DNA of 19,827 bases, taken from JBGSKY01 sp041740995 (GTDB lineage: Bacteria > Planctomycetota > Planctomycetia > Pirellulales > Pirellulaceae). This document shows positions 7,620 through 15,357 of this stretch, piece after piece. The translations under genes and the position numbers were made by a program. Position 1 is the stretch's first letter; each line of letters begins with the position of its first letter. The notes under the pieces were generated by a model that worked only from the letters and a program-made list of their open reading frames with translations, was not told the origin of the DNA and ran no database searches. Where the stretch lies: assembly GCA_041740995.1 (NCBI GenBank), contig JBGSKY010000109.1, forward strand, positions 1 through 19,827. The letters are read 5' to 3'.

Positions 7620-7982
7620 CTACGATTTGCCTGTTAAGTCCAGTTTGTCAATCTTGGCGGCGATTATGAAGTCGTTGTCGCTTAAACCACCGATTGCGTG
7701 GGTCGTGAGCACCACTCTGAGTTCACGATAGCCGGTGACGTGCAAGTCGGGGTGATGCTGCTCGTGCTCTGCCAAATCACCAATCAAATTCGCGAGTTTC
7801 ATTGCCTCGACGAAATTTTTGCATTTCCAACGTTTTTCAATCGATTTCCCATCAGCGGATAGTGCCCAGCCGTCGAGCAATTGAAGATGGCTTGTAATCG
7901 TCAGTCGCGGCAACGCCTCAGTTCCCCCCTCGCAAGGAGTACATTTGGCCCGACTAAGCGTTTCAGTTGTATAGGCTGACAT
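7620..7982 (-). CDS. 4a-hydroxytetrahydrobiopterin dehydratase (PCD/DCoH family)
   Basis: 120 residues, normal for pterin-4a-carbinolamine dehydratase, which dehydrates 4a-hydroxytetrahydrobiopterin to quinonoid dihydrobiopterin. The family signature is complete: E72-x3-H76-H77-P78, Y85, H95 and downstream D102/D104, within AEHEQHHPDLHVTGY and LTTHAIGGLSDND. An N-terminal CTPC pair (C14, C17) followed by GG is also common in bacterial members. ATG at 7982 has GGGA about 9 nt upstream. The gene is 251 bp upstream of the DUF4912 start on the same strand. No phenylalanine hydroxylase is present in the window, so the physiological substrate is open; bacterial homologues have also been linked to molybdopterin and to tetrahydromethanopterin gene clusters. 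This is interesting beside fhcB but not proof of a link. Confidence 0.93.
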   Translation of the reverse strand: MSAYTTETLSRAKCTPCEGGTEALPRLTITSHLQLLDGWALSADGKSIEKRWKCKNFVEAMKLANLIGDLAEHEQHHPDLHVTGYRELRVVLTTHAIGGLSDNDFIIAAKIDKLDLTGKS

Positions 7983-8105
7983 CGAAGTATCCCATTTTGA
8001 AGATTAGGTGCCATTCCGAACCCAGGTTTTTTGAAGGCTGGTCGGCGAGCGAGGCCTACGATTTGATTTTTCGCTGGCAAACTGAATTACGTCCGTCCAG
8101 CAAAC

Positions 8106-8123
8106 ATATTATTACTGTACAGT
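8106..8123 (-). promoter_or_regulatory. Possible leftward promoter/operator for the PCD gene
   Basis: On the minus strand TAATAT (plus 8106-8111) resembles a -10 box, 124 nt before the PCD start. A perfect 10-bp palindrome ACTGTACAGT (8114-8123) lies directly upstream of it, where an operator would sit. No good -35 is present at 16-18 nt, so this is tentative. Confidence 0.25.
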
Positions 8124-8147
8124 CAAAAAGAAAAAGCTCGACGAGCT
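8124..8147 (-). terminator. Terminator-like hairpin, leftward, with no obvious gene upstream
   Basis: Read on the minus strand, AGCTCG-T-CGAGCT (plus 8135-8147) is followed directly by TTTTTCTTTTTG. The stem folds as 5 bp with a 3-nt loop. The U-rich tail is good, the stem short. Upstream on this strand there is no gene, only 136 bp of leader of the rightward DUF1592 gene. Confidence 0.35.
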
Positions 8148-8240
8148 GTTGATTATCAGTTGACCGAGCGAAGACAATAATCGAACAGACGCTCTATCGG
8201 GTTTTGATACTTTTTGAGTTAAACTAGAGCTCCAGGGTTC

Positions 8241-8260
8241 TGCTCGCGGAGACCCGAGCA
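8241..8260 (+). promoter_or_regulatory. Hairpin in the DUF1592 leader
   Basis: TGCTCG (8241-8246) and CGAGCA (8255-8260) form a perfect 6-bp stem with an 8-nt loop, ending 23 nt before the start codon and followed by TCTTTTC. It could be an attenuator, an mRNA-stabilising element or a weak terminator. Inference only. Confidence 0.35.
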
Positions 8261-8283
8261 TCTTTTCGACGTATTGAAGGTAT

Positions 8284-10641
8284 ATGCTTTTCCTGATTTC
8301 AATCTTAAATTATTCGACGAAACGTAGAGCGCCGTTAACGTTGTTAATGGTTTTCGTGTTGACGTTCGTTTTTTCTTTGTCCTCGTCACTCGGAACCGAT
8401 TGGCCTGTCAGGGAATCTGAATTTTCTTCGAAATTTGGACCGCTTCTGACTACAGCTTGCATGGATTGCCACGTCGGCGCTGAGGCTTCGGGAGGTCTCG
8501 CGCTTGATCACTTCAAAACTGCAACTTCAATTACTAAAGAACGTGGCACTTTCGAAAAAGTTTTAAAGCGTCTTGAAATAGGCGATATGCCGCCTGATGA
8601 CGCCGAACCGCTCGATCCGAAAGATCGCGAGGCCTTGATCGCTTGGATGGACAGCCTGCTTCACGATGTTGATTGCGGCAAAGAACCCAATCCTGGCGCT
8701 GTGACAATTCGGAGACTGACAAAATACGAATATCGCAATACGCTGCGTGACATTTTAGGTGTTGATTACGCAAAGGCGGAAGAGTTTCCGGGTGATGACG
8801 TAGGCTATGGATTTGACAACATAGGCGATGTGCTGAATCTGCCGCCGCTTTTGATGGAAAAATATATCAACGCCGCTGAAGAGATCAGCAGTACAGCGAT
8901 TAAACTGCCCGAACCAGGACCATCAATCAGTAACAATTACCCGCTCGAACGTTTCAAGCTTGAGCGGGGCGGACGAGTTACAGCGACTGAGATATTGATG
9001 TATTCCAACACTTCGATTGAGTTCGAAGAAAATGCGCCGTGGTCGGGCGTGTTTCATCTTGAACTTGTGGCCAGCGGTACGAAAGTTCGAAACATCGGAC
9101 CAGAAATCGCCGTCGCAGTCGACGACAAAGTGATCGCTCGCAAAATCGTCAACGCTCCCGAAGGCAAAGACGAGACCTTTGATATTCCGCTTCGGATGAA
9201 AGCCGGAAAGCATACGATCAAAATTGGTTTCGTGAACGACGAGTCATCCAAAGATGAGAACGGAAAAGGTGAAGATCGAAACCTCAACATTTTTGTGATC
9301 AGGCTTTACGGCAGCAAAAGCCAACCGCCGCTTGACCCGACGACTGTTCCCGAATCACACCGTCGGATAGTGATCGCTACGCCAAGCGCTTACGTCAGCA
9401 ACGAAGAAGCATTGCAAAAGGTCATCTCGCCCCTGATTGTTTATTTGTACCGTCGCCCAGTACCGGCAGCAGAGACGAAACGAATTATTGATTTGGCCGC
9501 CAAAGCAATAGACGAAGGGGAATCGTATGAAGGCGGTATCCAGCTGGCCATTCAAGCGATGCTGCTGTCACCAAACTTTTTATTCAAAATCGAAGAGCCG
9601 CGTCGAGCAGACGCAAATGACTTCCCGTTTGTTAACGACTTCGAACTTGCCACACGAATCAGCTATTTCCTTTGGAGCAGCAGTCCGGACAAAGAGCTTT
9701 TCACACTCGCTTGGTCCAAAAAATTGCGTGACCCTCAAGTCCTTGCTCAACAGATCAAGCGAATGCTTAACGATCCTCGGTCAGCAACCTTTATCGAAAA
9801 CTTTGCTGGTCAATGGCTTACCCTCCGTAAGCTCGACAACTTTGAACCGAACGCGAATTTATTCCCCACATGGAATTCGGACGTTCGAGAGCTCGCGCGG
9901 CAGGAAACCTTGATGTTTGTTTCCGACGTGTTTCGAGGCAATCAAAGTGTGCTGGAATTACTTGACGCCGATTACACCTATCTCAATGATCGGTTAGCCA
10001 AGTTTTACGGCGTTCCTGGTGTTCGTGGCAATGACTTTCAAAAAGTCTCGTTGGCATCGCAGCCTCGACGAGGAATTTTGACTCACGCTTCGATTCTGGC
10101 TGTCACAAGTAACCCAACGCGAACCAGTCCTGTTAAACGCGGTCGCTTTGTGCTCGACAACATCTTGAATCAGCCGCCACCGCCGCCACCGCCAGGCGTG
10201 CCAGAACTTGAGAAAGCAGAACTGACCGGATCTTTGCGGCAGCAAATTGAGCAGCACCGTGCAAATCCAGCATGTGCCGGCTGCCACAAGTTGATGGACC
10301 CGCTTGGCCTGGCACTTGAAAACTATGACGCCGTCGGGCTTTGGCGAACAAAGGATCGCGGTGAACCAATCGACGCGACCGGCGTCTTGCCCTCCGGCGA
10401 AAATGTTCGTCACGCCGGAGACTTGATTAAGGTCTTAAGGACCGAACATGCGGAAGAATTCACCCGTTGTCTCGTCGAGAAGCTTATGATTTATTCGCTC
10501 GGACGCGGCTTAGAATACTATGACAAATGTGCTGTCGACCAGATCATGGCGATGGCAGAAAAAAGTGACTACCGTTTTTACACTTTGCTATACGGCATTA
10601 TCCAAAGCGACCCGTTTCAACGTAAAGGCTACCGAGAATAA
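8284..10641 (+). CDS. Exported DUF1592-type planctomycete cytochrome (two CxxCH motifs)
   Basis: 785 residues. An N-terminal signal segment (about 15-37, after a KRR) targets it to the cell envelope. Two haem-c attachment motifs are visible: C59-M-D-C62-H63 in a PSD1-like cytochrome region and C664-A-G-C667-H668. Domain order by motif: DUF1587 (about 142-205, RRLTKYEYRNTLRDILGVD), a carbohydrate-binding-like beta region (about 235-345), DUF1595 (about 385-447, LYRRPV), DUF1592 (about 453-576, RISYFLWSSSPD), a Pro7 run (about 630-637), DUF1588 (about 594-690, RRGILTHASIL), and DUF1585 (about 708-783, SLGRGLEYYD). This architecture is abundant in planctomycetes; its biochemical role is unknown, with electron transfer during polysaccharide breakdown suggested. 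ATG at 8284 follows GAAGG only 3 nt upstream. It is translationally close to the DUF1552 gene (5 bp). Confidence 0.93.
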   Translation: MLFLISILNYSTKRRAPLTLLMVFVLTFVFSLSSSLGTDWPVRESEFSSKFGPLLTTACMDCHVGAEASGGLALDHFKTATSITKERGTFEKVLKRLEIGDMPPDDAEPLDPKDREALIAWMDSLLHDVDCGKEPNPGAVTIRRLTKYEYRNTLRDILGVDYAKAEEFPGDDVGYGFDNIGDVLNLPPLLMEKYINAAEEISSTAIKLPEPGPSISNNYPLERFKLERGGRVTATEILMYSNTSIEFEENAPWSGVFHLELVASGTKVRNIGPEIAVAVDDKVIARKIVNAPEGKDETFDIPLRMKAGKHTIKIGFVNDESSKDENGKGEDRNLNIFVIRLYGSKSQPPLDPTTVPESHRRIVIATPSAYVSNEEALQKVISPLIVYLYRRPVPAAETKRIIDLAAKAIDEGESYEGGIQLAIQAMLLSPNFLFKIEEPRRADANDFPFVNDFELATRISYFLWSSSPDKELFTLAWSKKLRDPQVLAQQIKRMLNDPRSATFIENFAGQWLTLRKLDNFEPNANLFPTWNSDVRELARQETLMFVSDVFRGNQSVLELLDADYTYLNDRLAKFYGVPGVRGNDFQKVSLASQPRRGILTHASILAVTSNPTRTSPVKRGRFVLDNILNQPPPPPPPGVPELEKAELTGSLRQQIEQHRANPACAGCHKLMDPLGLALENYDAVGLWRTKDRGEPIDATGVLPSGENVRHAGDLIKVLRTEHAEEFTRCLVEKLMIYSLGRGLEYYDKCAVDQIMAMAEKSDYRFYTLLYGIIQSDPFQRKGYRE

Positions 10642-10646
10642 ATATT

Positions 10647-12002
10647 ATGACCCATCAACTTTACTCTCGCCATTCGATCAATCGTCGAACTGTTCTCCGA
10701 GGTCTCGGAACGATGGTCGCGCTGCCAATGTTGGAAGCTATGTCTCCGGCTGTGGCAAGAGCAGCAACTGAATCAGCGCCGATGCGAATGTTGTTTATGA
10801 ACACACCCAACGGAGCTCACATGCCCGATTGGACACCGGCAGAGAAGGGGGCGAATTATTCGCTGCCCAAGACGCTAAAAGCACTCGAGCCTTATCGGGA
10901 GTACGTCAGCGTGATTAGCGGTTTGACGCTTGACGGTGCTCGAGCCCACGGCGATGGTGGCGGCGACCACGCGCGCAGCGGGGCTTCGTTCTTGACCGGT
11001 TCACATCCACGTAAAACAGATGGAACCGATATTCAAAATTCGGTCTCCGTCGATCAAGTTGCTGCGCAGAACAACGGTCATCTCACTCGATTCGCGTCGC
11101 TTGAATTGGGGCTGCAGGGTAGTGCCCAAGCTGGTAATTGTGATTCGGGATACTCTTGCTCCTACTCGAGTAACATGTCGTGGCGTAACTCGACCAGCCC
11201 ACTGGCAAAAGAAGTTAACCCGGCAGCAGTTTTCGATCGGATTTTCGGTTCGGAAAATGTAGCCGATGCGGCTCAAGCGAAAGCGTCGCGGAACTCGCAA
11301 CGCAAGAGTGTTCTTGATTTTGTCCTTGAAGATGCGAATCGGATTCACAAGGATGTAAGTGCCGCTGATCGCCGAAAGATGGACGAATACCTGTACGCTA
11401 TTCGCGATGTGGAAAAACGGTTGACACACTCGGACAAGCTCAAGGTTGGCGAAGACGGCGTCCCTAATTTCCCAAGACCAGCGGGCATTCCTCGCGAGTT
11501 CAGTGACCATTGCAAGTTGATGATGGATATGACAGCGATCGCGTTACAAACCGATTCGACGCGTATCGCGACATTCATGCTTCTCAATGAGGGAAGCAAT
11601 CGGCCGTATCCTGAGATTGGAGTTTCTGAAGGCCATCACGATGTTTCGCATCATGGCAAGAGCGAAGATAAACAGGCCAAAGTTCAAAAGATTAATCAGT
11701 TCCATGTTGAACATTTGGCATACTTGGTTGGGCTCTTGGCAGGGGTCCAAGAGCAAGGAAAATCGATGCTTGAAAATACGATGTTCGTCTACGGCAGCGG
11801 CATCTCCGATGGGGACCGACACAATCATGATGACTTGCCAATCTTGCTGATCGGCAAAGCGGGTGGTCGCATCAAACGCGGCTCACATTTTGGTTTCGAC
11901 AAAGATACACCGCTGTGCAATCTTTACGTCTGGATGCTTTCGCAAGTTGGCGTCAAGGTCGCAAGTTTCGGCGACAGTAACGGTTCGCTGAAGATCAGTT
12001 AA
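10647..12002 (+). CDS. DUF1552 protein, Tat-exported
   Basis: 451 residues with a twin-arginine signal: NRRTVLRGLG (R13, R14) followed by a hydrophobic stretch and a likely cleavage near AVARAA (35-40). The rest matches the DUF1552 family: PNGAHMPDWTP, HGDGGGDHARSGASFLTG, SVDQVAAQ, and a C-terminal FVYGSGISDGDRHNHDDLPILLIG. The conserved His/Asp clusters suggest metal binding, and the fold is thought to resemble sulfatase/alkaline-phosphatase-like proteins (DUF1501 relatives); neither is proven. It starts 5 bp after the DUF1592 stop, an arrangement seen repeatedly in planctomycete genomes, so the pair probably works together outside the cytoplasmic membrane. Tat export fits a protein that folds around a cofactor before transport. 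Confidence 0.92.
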   Translation: MTHQLYSRHSINRRTVLRGLGTMVALPMLEAMSPAVARAATESAPMRMLFMNTPNGAHMPDWTPAEKGANYSLPKTLKALEPYREYVSVISGLTLDGARAHGDGGGDHARSGASFLTGSHPRKTDGTDIQNSVSVDQVAAQNNGHLTRFASLELGLQGSAQAGNCDSGYSCSYSSNMSWRNSTSPLAKEVNPAAVFDRIFGSENVADAAQAKASRNSQRKSVLDFVLEDANRIHKDVSAADRRKMDEYLYAIRDVEKRLTHSDKLKVGEDGVPNFPRPAGIPREFSDHCKLMMDMTAIALQTDSTRIATFMLLNEGSNRPYPEIGVSEGHHDVSHHGKSEDKQAKVQKINQFHVEHLAYLVGLLAGVQEQGKSMLENTMFVYGSGISDGDRHNHDDLPILLIGKAGGRIKRGSHFGFDKDTPLCNLYVWMLSQVGVKVASFGDSNGSLKIS

Positions 12003-12139
12003 CTTATGATCGAAGTCGCTTGCGTTCCGTTCAAACTGATAATCGGTCTAGCTTCAAACATAGGATCGGCTTCCAGCCTGGCTCTCTCCCCTTTGACGGC
12101 AAAAAGCTAAGCCAACCTTTTGCAATAGAAGGTCTGTTG

Positions 12140-12655
12140 TCAAATTTCAGAAAGAAAACGTTGCAGAAAGACCAAGTCCAACCAACGATCGAACTTTCTC
12201 GCCACTTGGTTGATCTGGCCGCATTGTTGAAATCCGAATCGACGATGCATGTTGAGGCTAGCAACATTTCCTGAGTCAATACCCGCGACCATACAGTGAC
12301 GATTCTCCGACTTGGCCCGGTGCATTAGATTCGACAACAACAACGCTCCAACGCCTTGCCTACGATGATCCTCCCGGACGTAGATCGAATGTTCAACCGT
12401 CGTCGAGTAAGCCTGAAATGGTCGGAACACGGAATAGCTGCCGAAGCCTAGTAACTGACCGGAGGAGTCAAAAACACCCAGAACGGGCAAGCATTCCTCA
12501 ATCCTTGCCGTGAGCCATTCCTCGATCGCTTTCAAGGTGCGTGGCGATAGATCGTAGATGTCGCAAGAGTTTGCGATCGCATGATTGACGATTGCAAGAA
12601 TCTGTGGTGTGGTACCAAACTGACAATCCGCGATTCGCCAATCATTGTTCATCAT
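12140..12655 (-). CDS. GNAT N-acetyltransferase, phosphinothricin/MnaT-like family
   Basis: 171 residues from ATG at 12655; a TTG one codon upstream and an ATG one codon downstream are equally possible, and no Shine-Dalgarno is visible. Seen: the acetyl-CoA pyrophosphate loop RRQGVG (98-103), the preceding beta-strand TVEHSIYV with E88, the IDSGNVAS segment (126-133), H137 in HRRFGF, and the family-typical KFDRWLDLVFLQRFL at the end. These are typical of PAT/Bar-like and MnaT (amino-acid or methionine-sulfone/sulfoximine) acetyltransferases. The substrate cannot be assigned from sequence alone, so no symbol is given. It lies 26 bp downstream of the DUF2617 gene on the same strand, probably one transcript, and converges on the DUF1552 gene. 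Confidence 0.88.
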   Translation of the reverse strand: MMNNDWRIADCQFGTTPQILAIVNHAIANSCDIYDLSPRTLKAIEEWLTARIEECLPVLGVFDSSGQLLGFGSYSVFRPFQAYSTTVEHSIYVREDHRRQGVGALLLSNLMHRAKSENRHCMVAGIDSGNVASLNMHRRFGFQQCGQINQVARKFDRWLDLVFLQRFLSEI

Positions 12656-12681
12656 CAACGCACAAGACGAAACAGAGTGCT

Positions 12682-13233
12682 CTATTTGATGATTGTAAAA
12701 GTCGAAAACGATTTAAGAATTGCGTACTCATCTGGAAAGGTGTGAAAGGCTTGAACTGTTAGTTGCGTTGCGCGTTGATCTACGTGCATGTAACTGACCG
12801 CGCCGAGAGTCACGCGGCCGCTCGCGCCAAAGACTTGCAGCAACTCGTGCTCTTTTGTCTTCCCACCAAATTGCTGCTGAATTTCCCAAAACAACTCGCG
12901 GGAAGCAATTTCAACTGACGATTCGGTCTCGTATCTGACCAACCCTTTGCTGCAAGTTTCGAAGGTCCGCGTTTCACCCAGTCGACCGCACCTAATTCGC
13001 CTACGAAGCGGCATCTCTTGATTTTCTGATGCGATGACCTCACAAAAAGTCACCAAGCCGCTGTTAAAGGTAATGATGTGACCATCGCTAGTGATGTCTA
13101 AACGAACGCGATAAGAATTTCGCTTGATGTGATGCGTTCGGTGGATCTGAAAAAGCTCTGGATGTACTGAGCGAGTCAGGACTACCAACGAATGTTCAGC
13201 CACATTAGGGCGAATCGACAGCACTATAGGCAT
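12682..13233 (-). CDS. DUF2617 family protein
   Basis: 183 residues with the DUF2617 pattern: an N-terminal LSIRPNVAEHSLVVLTRSVHPELF, a central HIITFNSGLVTFCEVIAS, the basic LRRRIRCGRLGE, and a conserved C-terminal SGRVTLGAVSYMHVD followed by VQAFHTFPDEYAILKS. Members are found mainly in planctomycetes and related bacteria; the function is unknown. No signal peptide or membrane segment is seen, so it is probably cytoplasmic. ATG at 13233. Upstream lies a GC-rich hairpin (13298-13317) that would be in its 5' leader. The GNAT gene follows after 26 bp. Confidence 0.8.
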   Translation of the reverse strand: MPIVLSIRPNVAEHSLVVLTRSVHPELFQIHRTHHIKRNSYRVRLDITSDGHIITFNSGLVTFCEVIASENQEMPLRRRIRCGRLGETRTFETCSKGLVRYETESSVEIASRELFWEIQQQFGGKTKEHELLQVFGASGRVTLGAVSYMHVDQRATQLTVQAFHTFPDEYAILKSFSTFTIIK

Positions 13234-13847
13234 CCTTTTGTAACTAAACGGTACGCGTCCAGACGGCAGGCGTATGGTTTAATATCCAAACGCAAATGCC
13301 GCTGTTGGTCAAGCGGCCTTTGAAAGACTTCCCTCTCCGGCGGCCGCGGTTGGGCATTATAGCCAAGCTTGTTCGCGCTCTCCAAGATCAACCAACGAGG
13401 TAAAAAAGGTTTTCCCAAATTTGGCAAAAAACGAGTTGTAGCGTTAAACCAGTCTTGACTTTTCTTTTTCGACCGCCAGCCTAAACATGACGTAAGTTGC
13501 AACATGCTAGCCCGTGACTAGTGATCTTTCGCGACTTAATTTTCAGTTTAAGGGACACTTGCCAATCGTAGGTTAGGACCTATTTCAGCAAGCATATATG
13601 TGCCAGAAGAGGTCTCGGCTGACACCAGGCTCAAGCCGCGAGATAACATTATGGAGACAAGTCAAATATTAGACGAGGTCTAGCAACGAACTTAGAACTC
13701 GATGGATTCACCTTAAAACATTGATCGGTTCGGTATTCTAGACGGTATACACGGGATAATAATACCTCGTTATTGATGATTGAGATTGACGACACACCTT
13801 TGATTCAACGACCTGATTGCTGAGCAGATTGGATAGATAGAGACTAG
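13234..13847. other. 614-bp divergent intergenic region between DUF2617 and glgA
   Basis: I find no convincing gene here; one 93-codon minus-strand frame is discussed under rejected items. Contents: a GC-rich hairpin GCCGCT/AGCGGC (13298-13303 with 13312-13317), an imperfect hairpin CTCGGCT/AGCCGCGAG (13614-13620 with 13634-13642), and a CGGTAT direct repeat (13731-13736, 13743-13748) with an inverted ATACC (13762-13766). TTGATC (13721-13726) and TATACA 19 nt later form a poor sigma-70-like pair. The glgA start has only a weak upstream site. Confidence 0.5.
13298..13317. promoter_or_regulatory. GC-rich hairpin in the DUF2617 leader
   Basis: GCCGCT and AGCGGC form a 6-bp stem around an 8-nt loop, 65 bp upstream of the DUF2617 start. 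Role unknown; it may be an mRNA leader structure. Confidence 0.3.
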
Positions 13848-15341
13848 ATGGACAAATTGAACATCGCAATGGTCAGCAGTGAACTTGCACCGCTGGCAAA
13901 AACGGGCGGACTGGCTGATGTCCTTTCGGCGTTGCCAAGTCAACTTCTCAAACGCGGGCATCAATGCTGTGTGTTCCTGCCTGCGTATAAATCGGCGATT
14001 GCAAAAAGCGAGCAGATTGAGGATTTGCACTTAGGTTTTCCAGTGCCTTTGGGTGACACTCAGATCGCCGCACGAGTGCTCAAGACGCGAATGGCAGACT
14101 CAGGTCTGACCGTCTATTTGATCGATCAGCCACGTTACTTTGACCGCGATCAATTATATGGCGACGTTCATGGAGACTTCCAAGACAACTGTGCTCGTTT
14201 TACGTTTTTTAATCGAGCGGTCCTTGAAGCGATTCGTCGACTTAGATTGCCGATTAATGTAATTCATTGTCACGACTGGCAAGCCGGTTTAATACCAGCT
14301 TATTTGAAGACTGGCACCGAAACATTGGACAACAGCCCAATGGTCGCCACCGTGATGACGATTCACAATTTGGCTTATCAAGGACGCTATTGGGCACCAG
14401 ACTTTGCGATGACGGGGCTGCCGTACGAAGTTTTCAACGCGGCTGGAATCGAGTTTTATAGCGATCTTTGTTTCTTGAAATCCGGACTGATCTTCGCGGA
14501 TGAACTGACGACAGTGAGCAGCAATTACGCGAAAGAAATTCAGCGACCTGAGTTTGGTTGCGCGCTTGACGGCGTGCTGCGAAGTCGCAGTGATCAGCTA
14601 CATGGCATCGTTAACGGAGTCGATTATTCCGCCTGGAATCCAGCGACAGATCAGAATTTGCCAGAAAATTATAGCGTCGATAATTGGGCTGCCGGTAAAG
14701 CGAAATGCAAAGCCGCCTTGCAAGAGGAACTTGATCTACCTATTGATCCAAATATCCCCATCATTGGCATGGTGGGGCGGCTGGCCACGCAAAAGGGCTG
14801 GGACATCACCATTCCGGTGATGGAACGTTGGTTGTCCCATGCCAACGTACAGTGGGTTGTTTTAGGAAGCGGTGAAGCTCGTTACCAAGATTGGCTTACC
14901 AGCCTCCGGGCCCGTTTCAGCGACCGACTTTCACTGCAATTGAAGTTTTCAGAGCCGTTGGCGCATCGGATCGAAGCTGGCAGCGACCTTTTCCTTATGC
15001 CCAGCCAATATGAACCGTGTGGATTAAACCAGCTCTACTCCTTGCTCTACGGGACCGTGCCGGTTGTTCACGCCGTAGGGGGGCTGGTCGATACCGTTTC
15101 ACCGATGAATTTGAATTCTAGTAACGAATTCGCTACCGGTTTCGCGTTCCATGAGTACAATTCGGATGCACTGGACAACTGCTTGACTTGGGCTATGCAA
15201 ACGCATCAAGAAGAACCTGAGGCATGGACAAGGTTGGTAACCAACGGAATGAAACAGGATTGGTCATGGGATGCAAGCGCGGCGGTATACGAGAATGTTT
15301 ACCGTTCAGCTATAAGTCGACGCATCAATGAAATTAAATGA
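13848..15341 (+). CDS. glgA: Glycogen synthase (ADP-glucose type, GT5)
   Basis: 497 residues, close to the usual 475-500 for GlgA, which transfers glucose from ADP-glucose to the non-reducing ends of alpha-1,4-glucan. Seen: the N-terminal sugar-nucleotide loop K18-T-G-G-L in AKTGGLADVLSALP, FNRAVLEAIRRL, HCHDWQAGLIPAYL, the start of the C-terminal domain GMVGRLATQKGWD, and the catalytic-region MPSQYEPCGLNQLYSLLYGTVPVV with E389, followed by GGLVDTV. Both GT-B Rossmann domains are complete. ATG at 13848 has no strong Shine-Dalgarno but matches the family N-terminus. A galT-like gene starts 16 bp after the stop, so the pair is probably one operon for storage-glucan or sugar-nucleotide metabolism. 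ADP- versus UDP-glucose preference is inferred from family, not proven. Confidence 0.95.
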   Translation: MDKLNIAMVSSELAPLAKTGGLADVLSALPSQLLKRGHQCCVFLPAYKSAIAKSEQIEDLHLGFPVPLGDTQIAARVLKTRMADSGLTVYLIDQPRYFDRDQLYGDVHGDFQDNCARFTFFNRAVLEAIRRLRLPINVIHCHDWQAGLIPAYLKTGTETLDNSPMVATVMTIHNLAYQGRYWAPDFAMTGLPYEVFNAAGIEFYSDLCFLKSGLIFADELTTVSSNYAKEIQRPEFGCALDGVLRSRSDQLHGIVNGVDYSAWNPATDQNLPENYSVDNWAAGKAKCKAALQEELDLPIDPNIPIIGMVGRLATQKGWDITIPVMERWLSHANVQWVVLGSGEARYQDWLTSLRARFSDRLSLQLKFSEPLAHRIEAGSDLFLMPSQYEPCGLNQLYSLLYGTVPVVHAVGGLVDTVSPMNLNSSNEFATGFAFHEYNSDALDNCLTWAMQTHQEEPEAWTRLVTNGMKQDWSWDASAAVYENVYRSAISRRINEIK

Positions 15342-15357
15342 AGGTTAGGTTCGGCCG

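Larger units (their letters stand above)
7983..8283. other. Divergent intergenic region with several inverted repeats
   Basis: 301 bp between the PCD gene (leftward) and the DUF1592 gene (rightward). No credible gene. It holds the palindrome ACTGTACAGT (8114-8123), a terminator-like hairpin on the minus strand (8124-8147) and a hairpin in the plus-strand leader (8241-8260), listed separately. Confidence 0.6.

Noticed and set aside
12006..12110. A 34-codon frame beginning 3 bp after the DUF1552 stop
   Set aside because: Translational coupling is conceivable, but there is no Shine-Dalgarno, no motif and biased Ser/Leu/Ala content typical of chance frames.
4788..12581. Repeated GCGATCGC octamers (4790-4797, 11535-11542, 12573-12580)
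   Set aside because: Three copies are more than random expectation for 20 kb, but two are inside genes and fit codon preference for Ile-Ala or Asp-Arg in this GATC-rich sequence. Not enough for a HIP1-like repeat claim; a genome-wide count would settle it.
13224..13505. A 93-codon minus-strand frame upstream of, and slightly overlapping, the DUF2617 gene
   Set aside because: No Shine-Dalgarno, no recognisable motif, and it runs through a GC-rich hairpin in what looks like a leader. Conservation in relatives would be needed to revive it.
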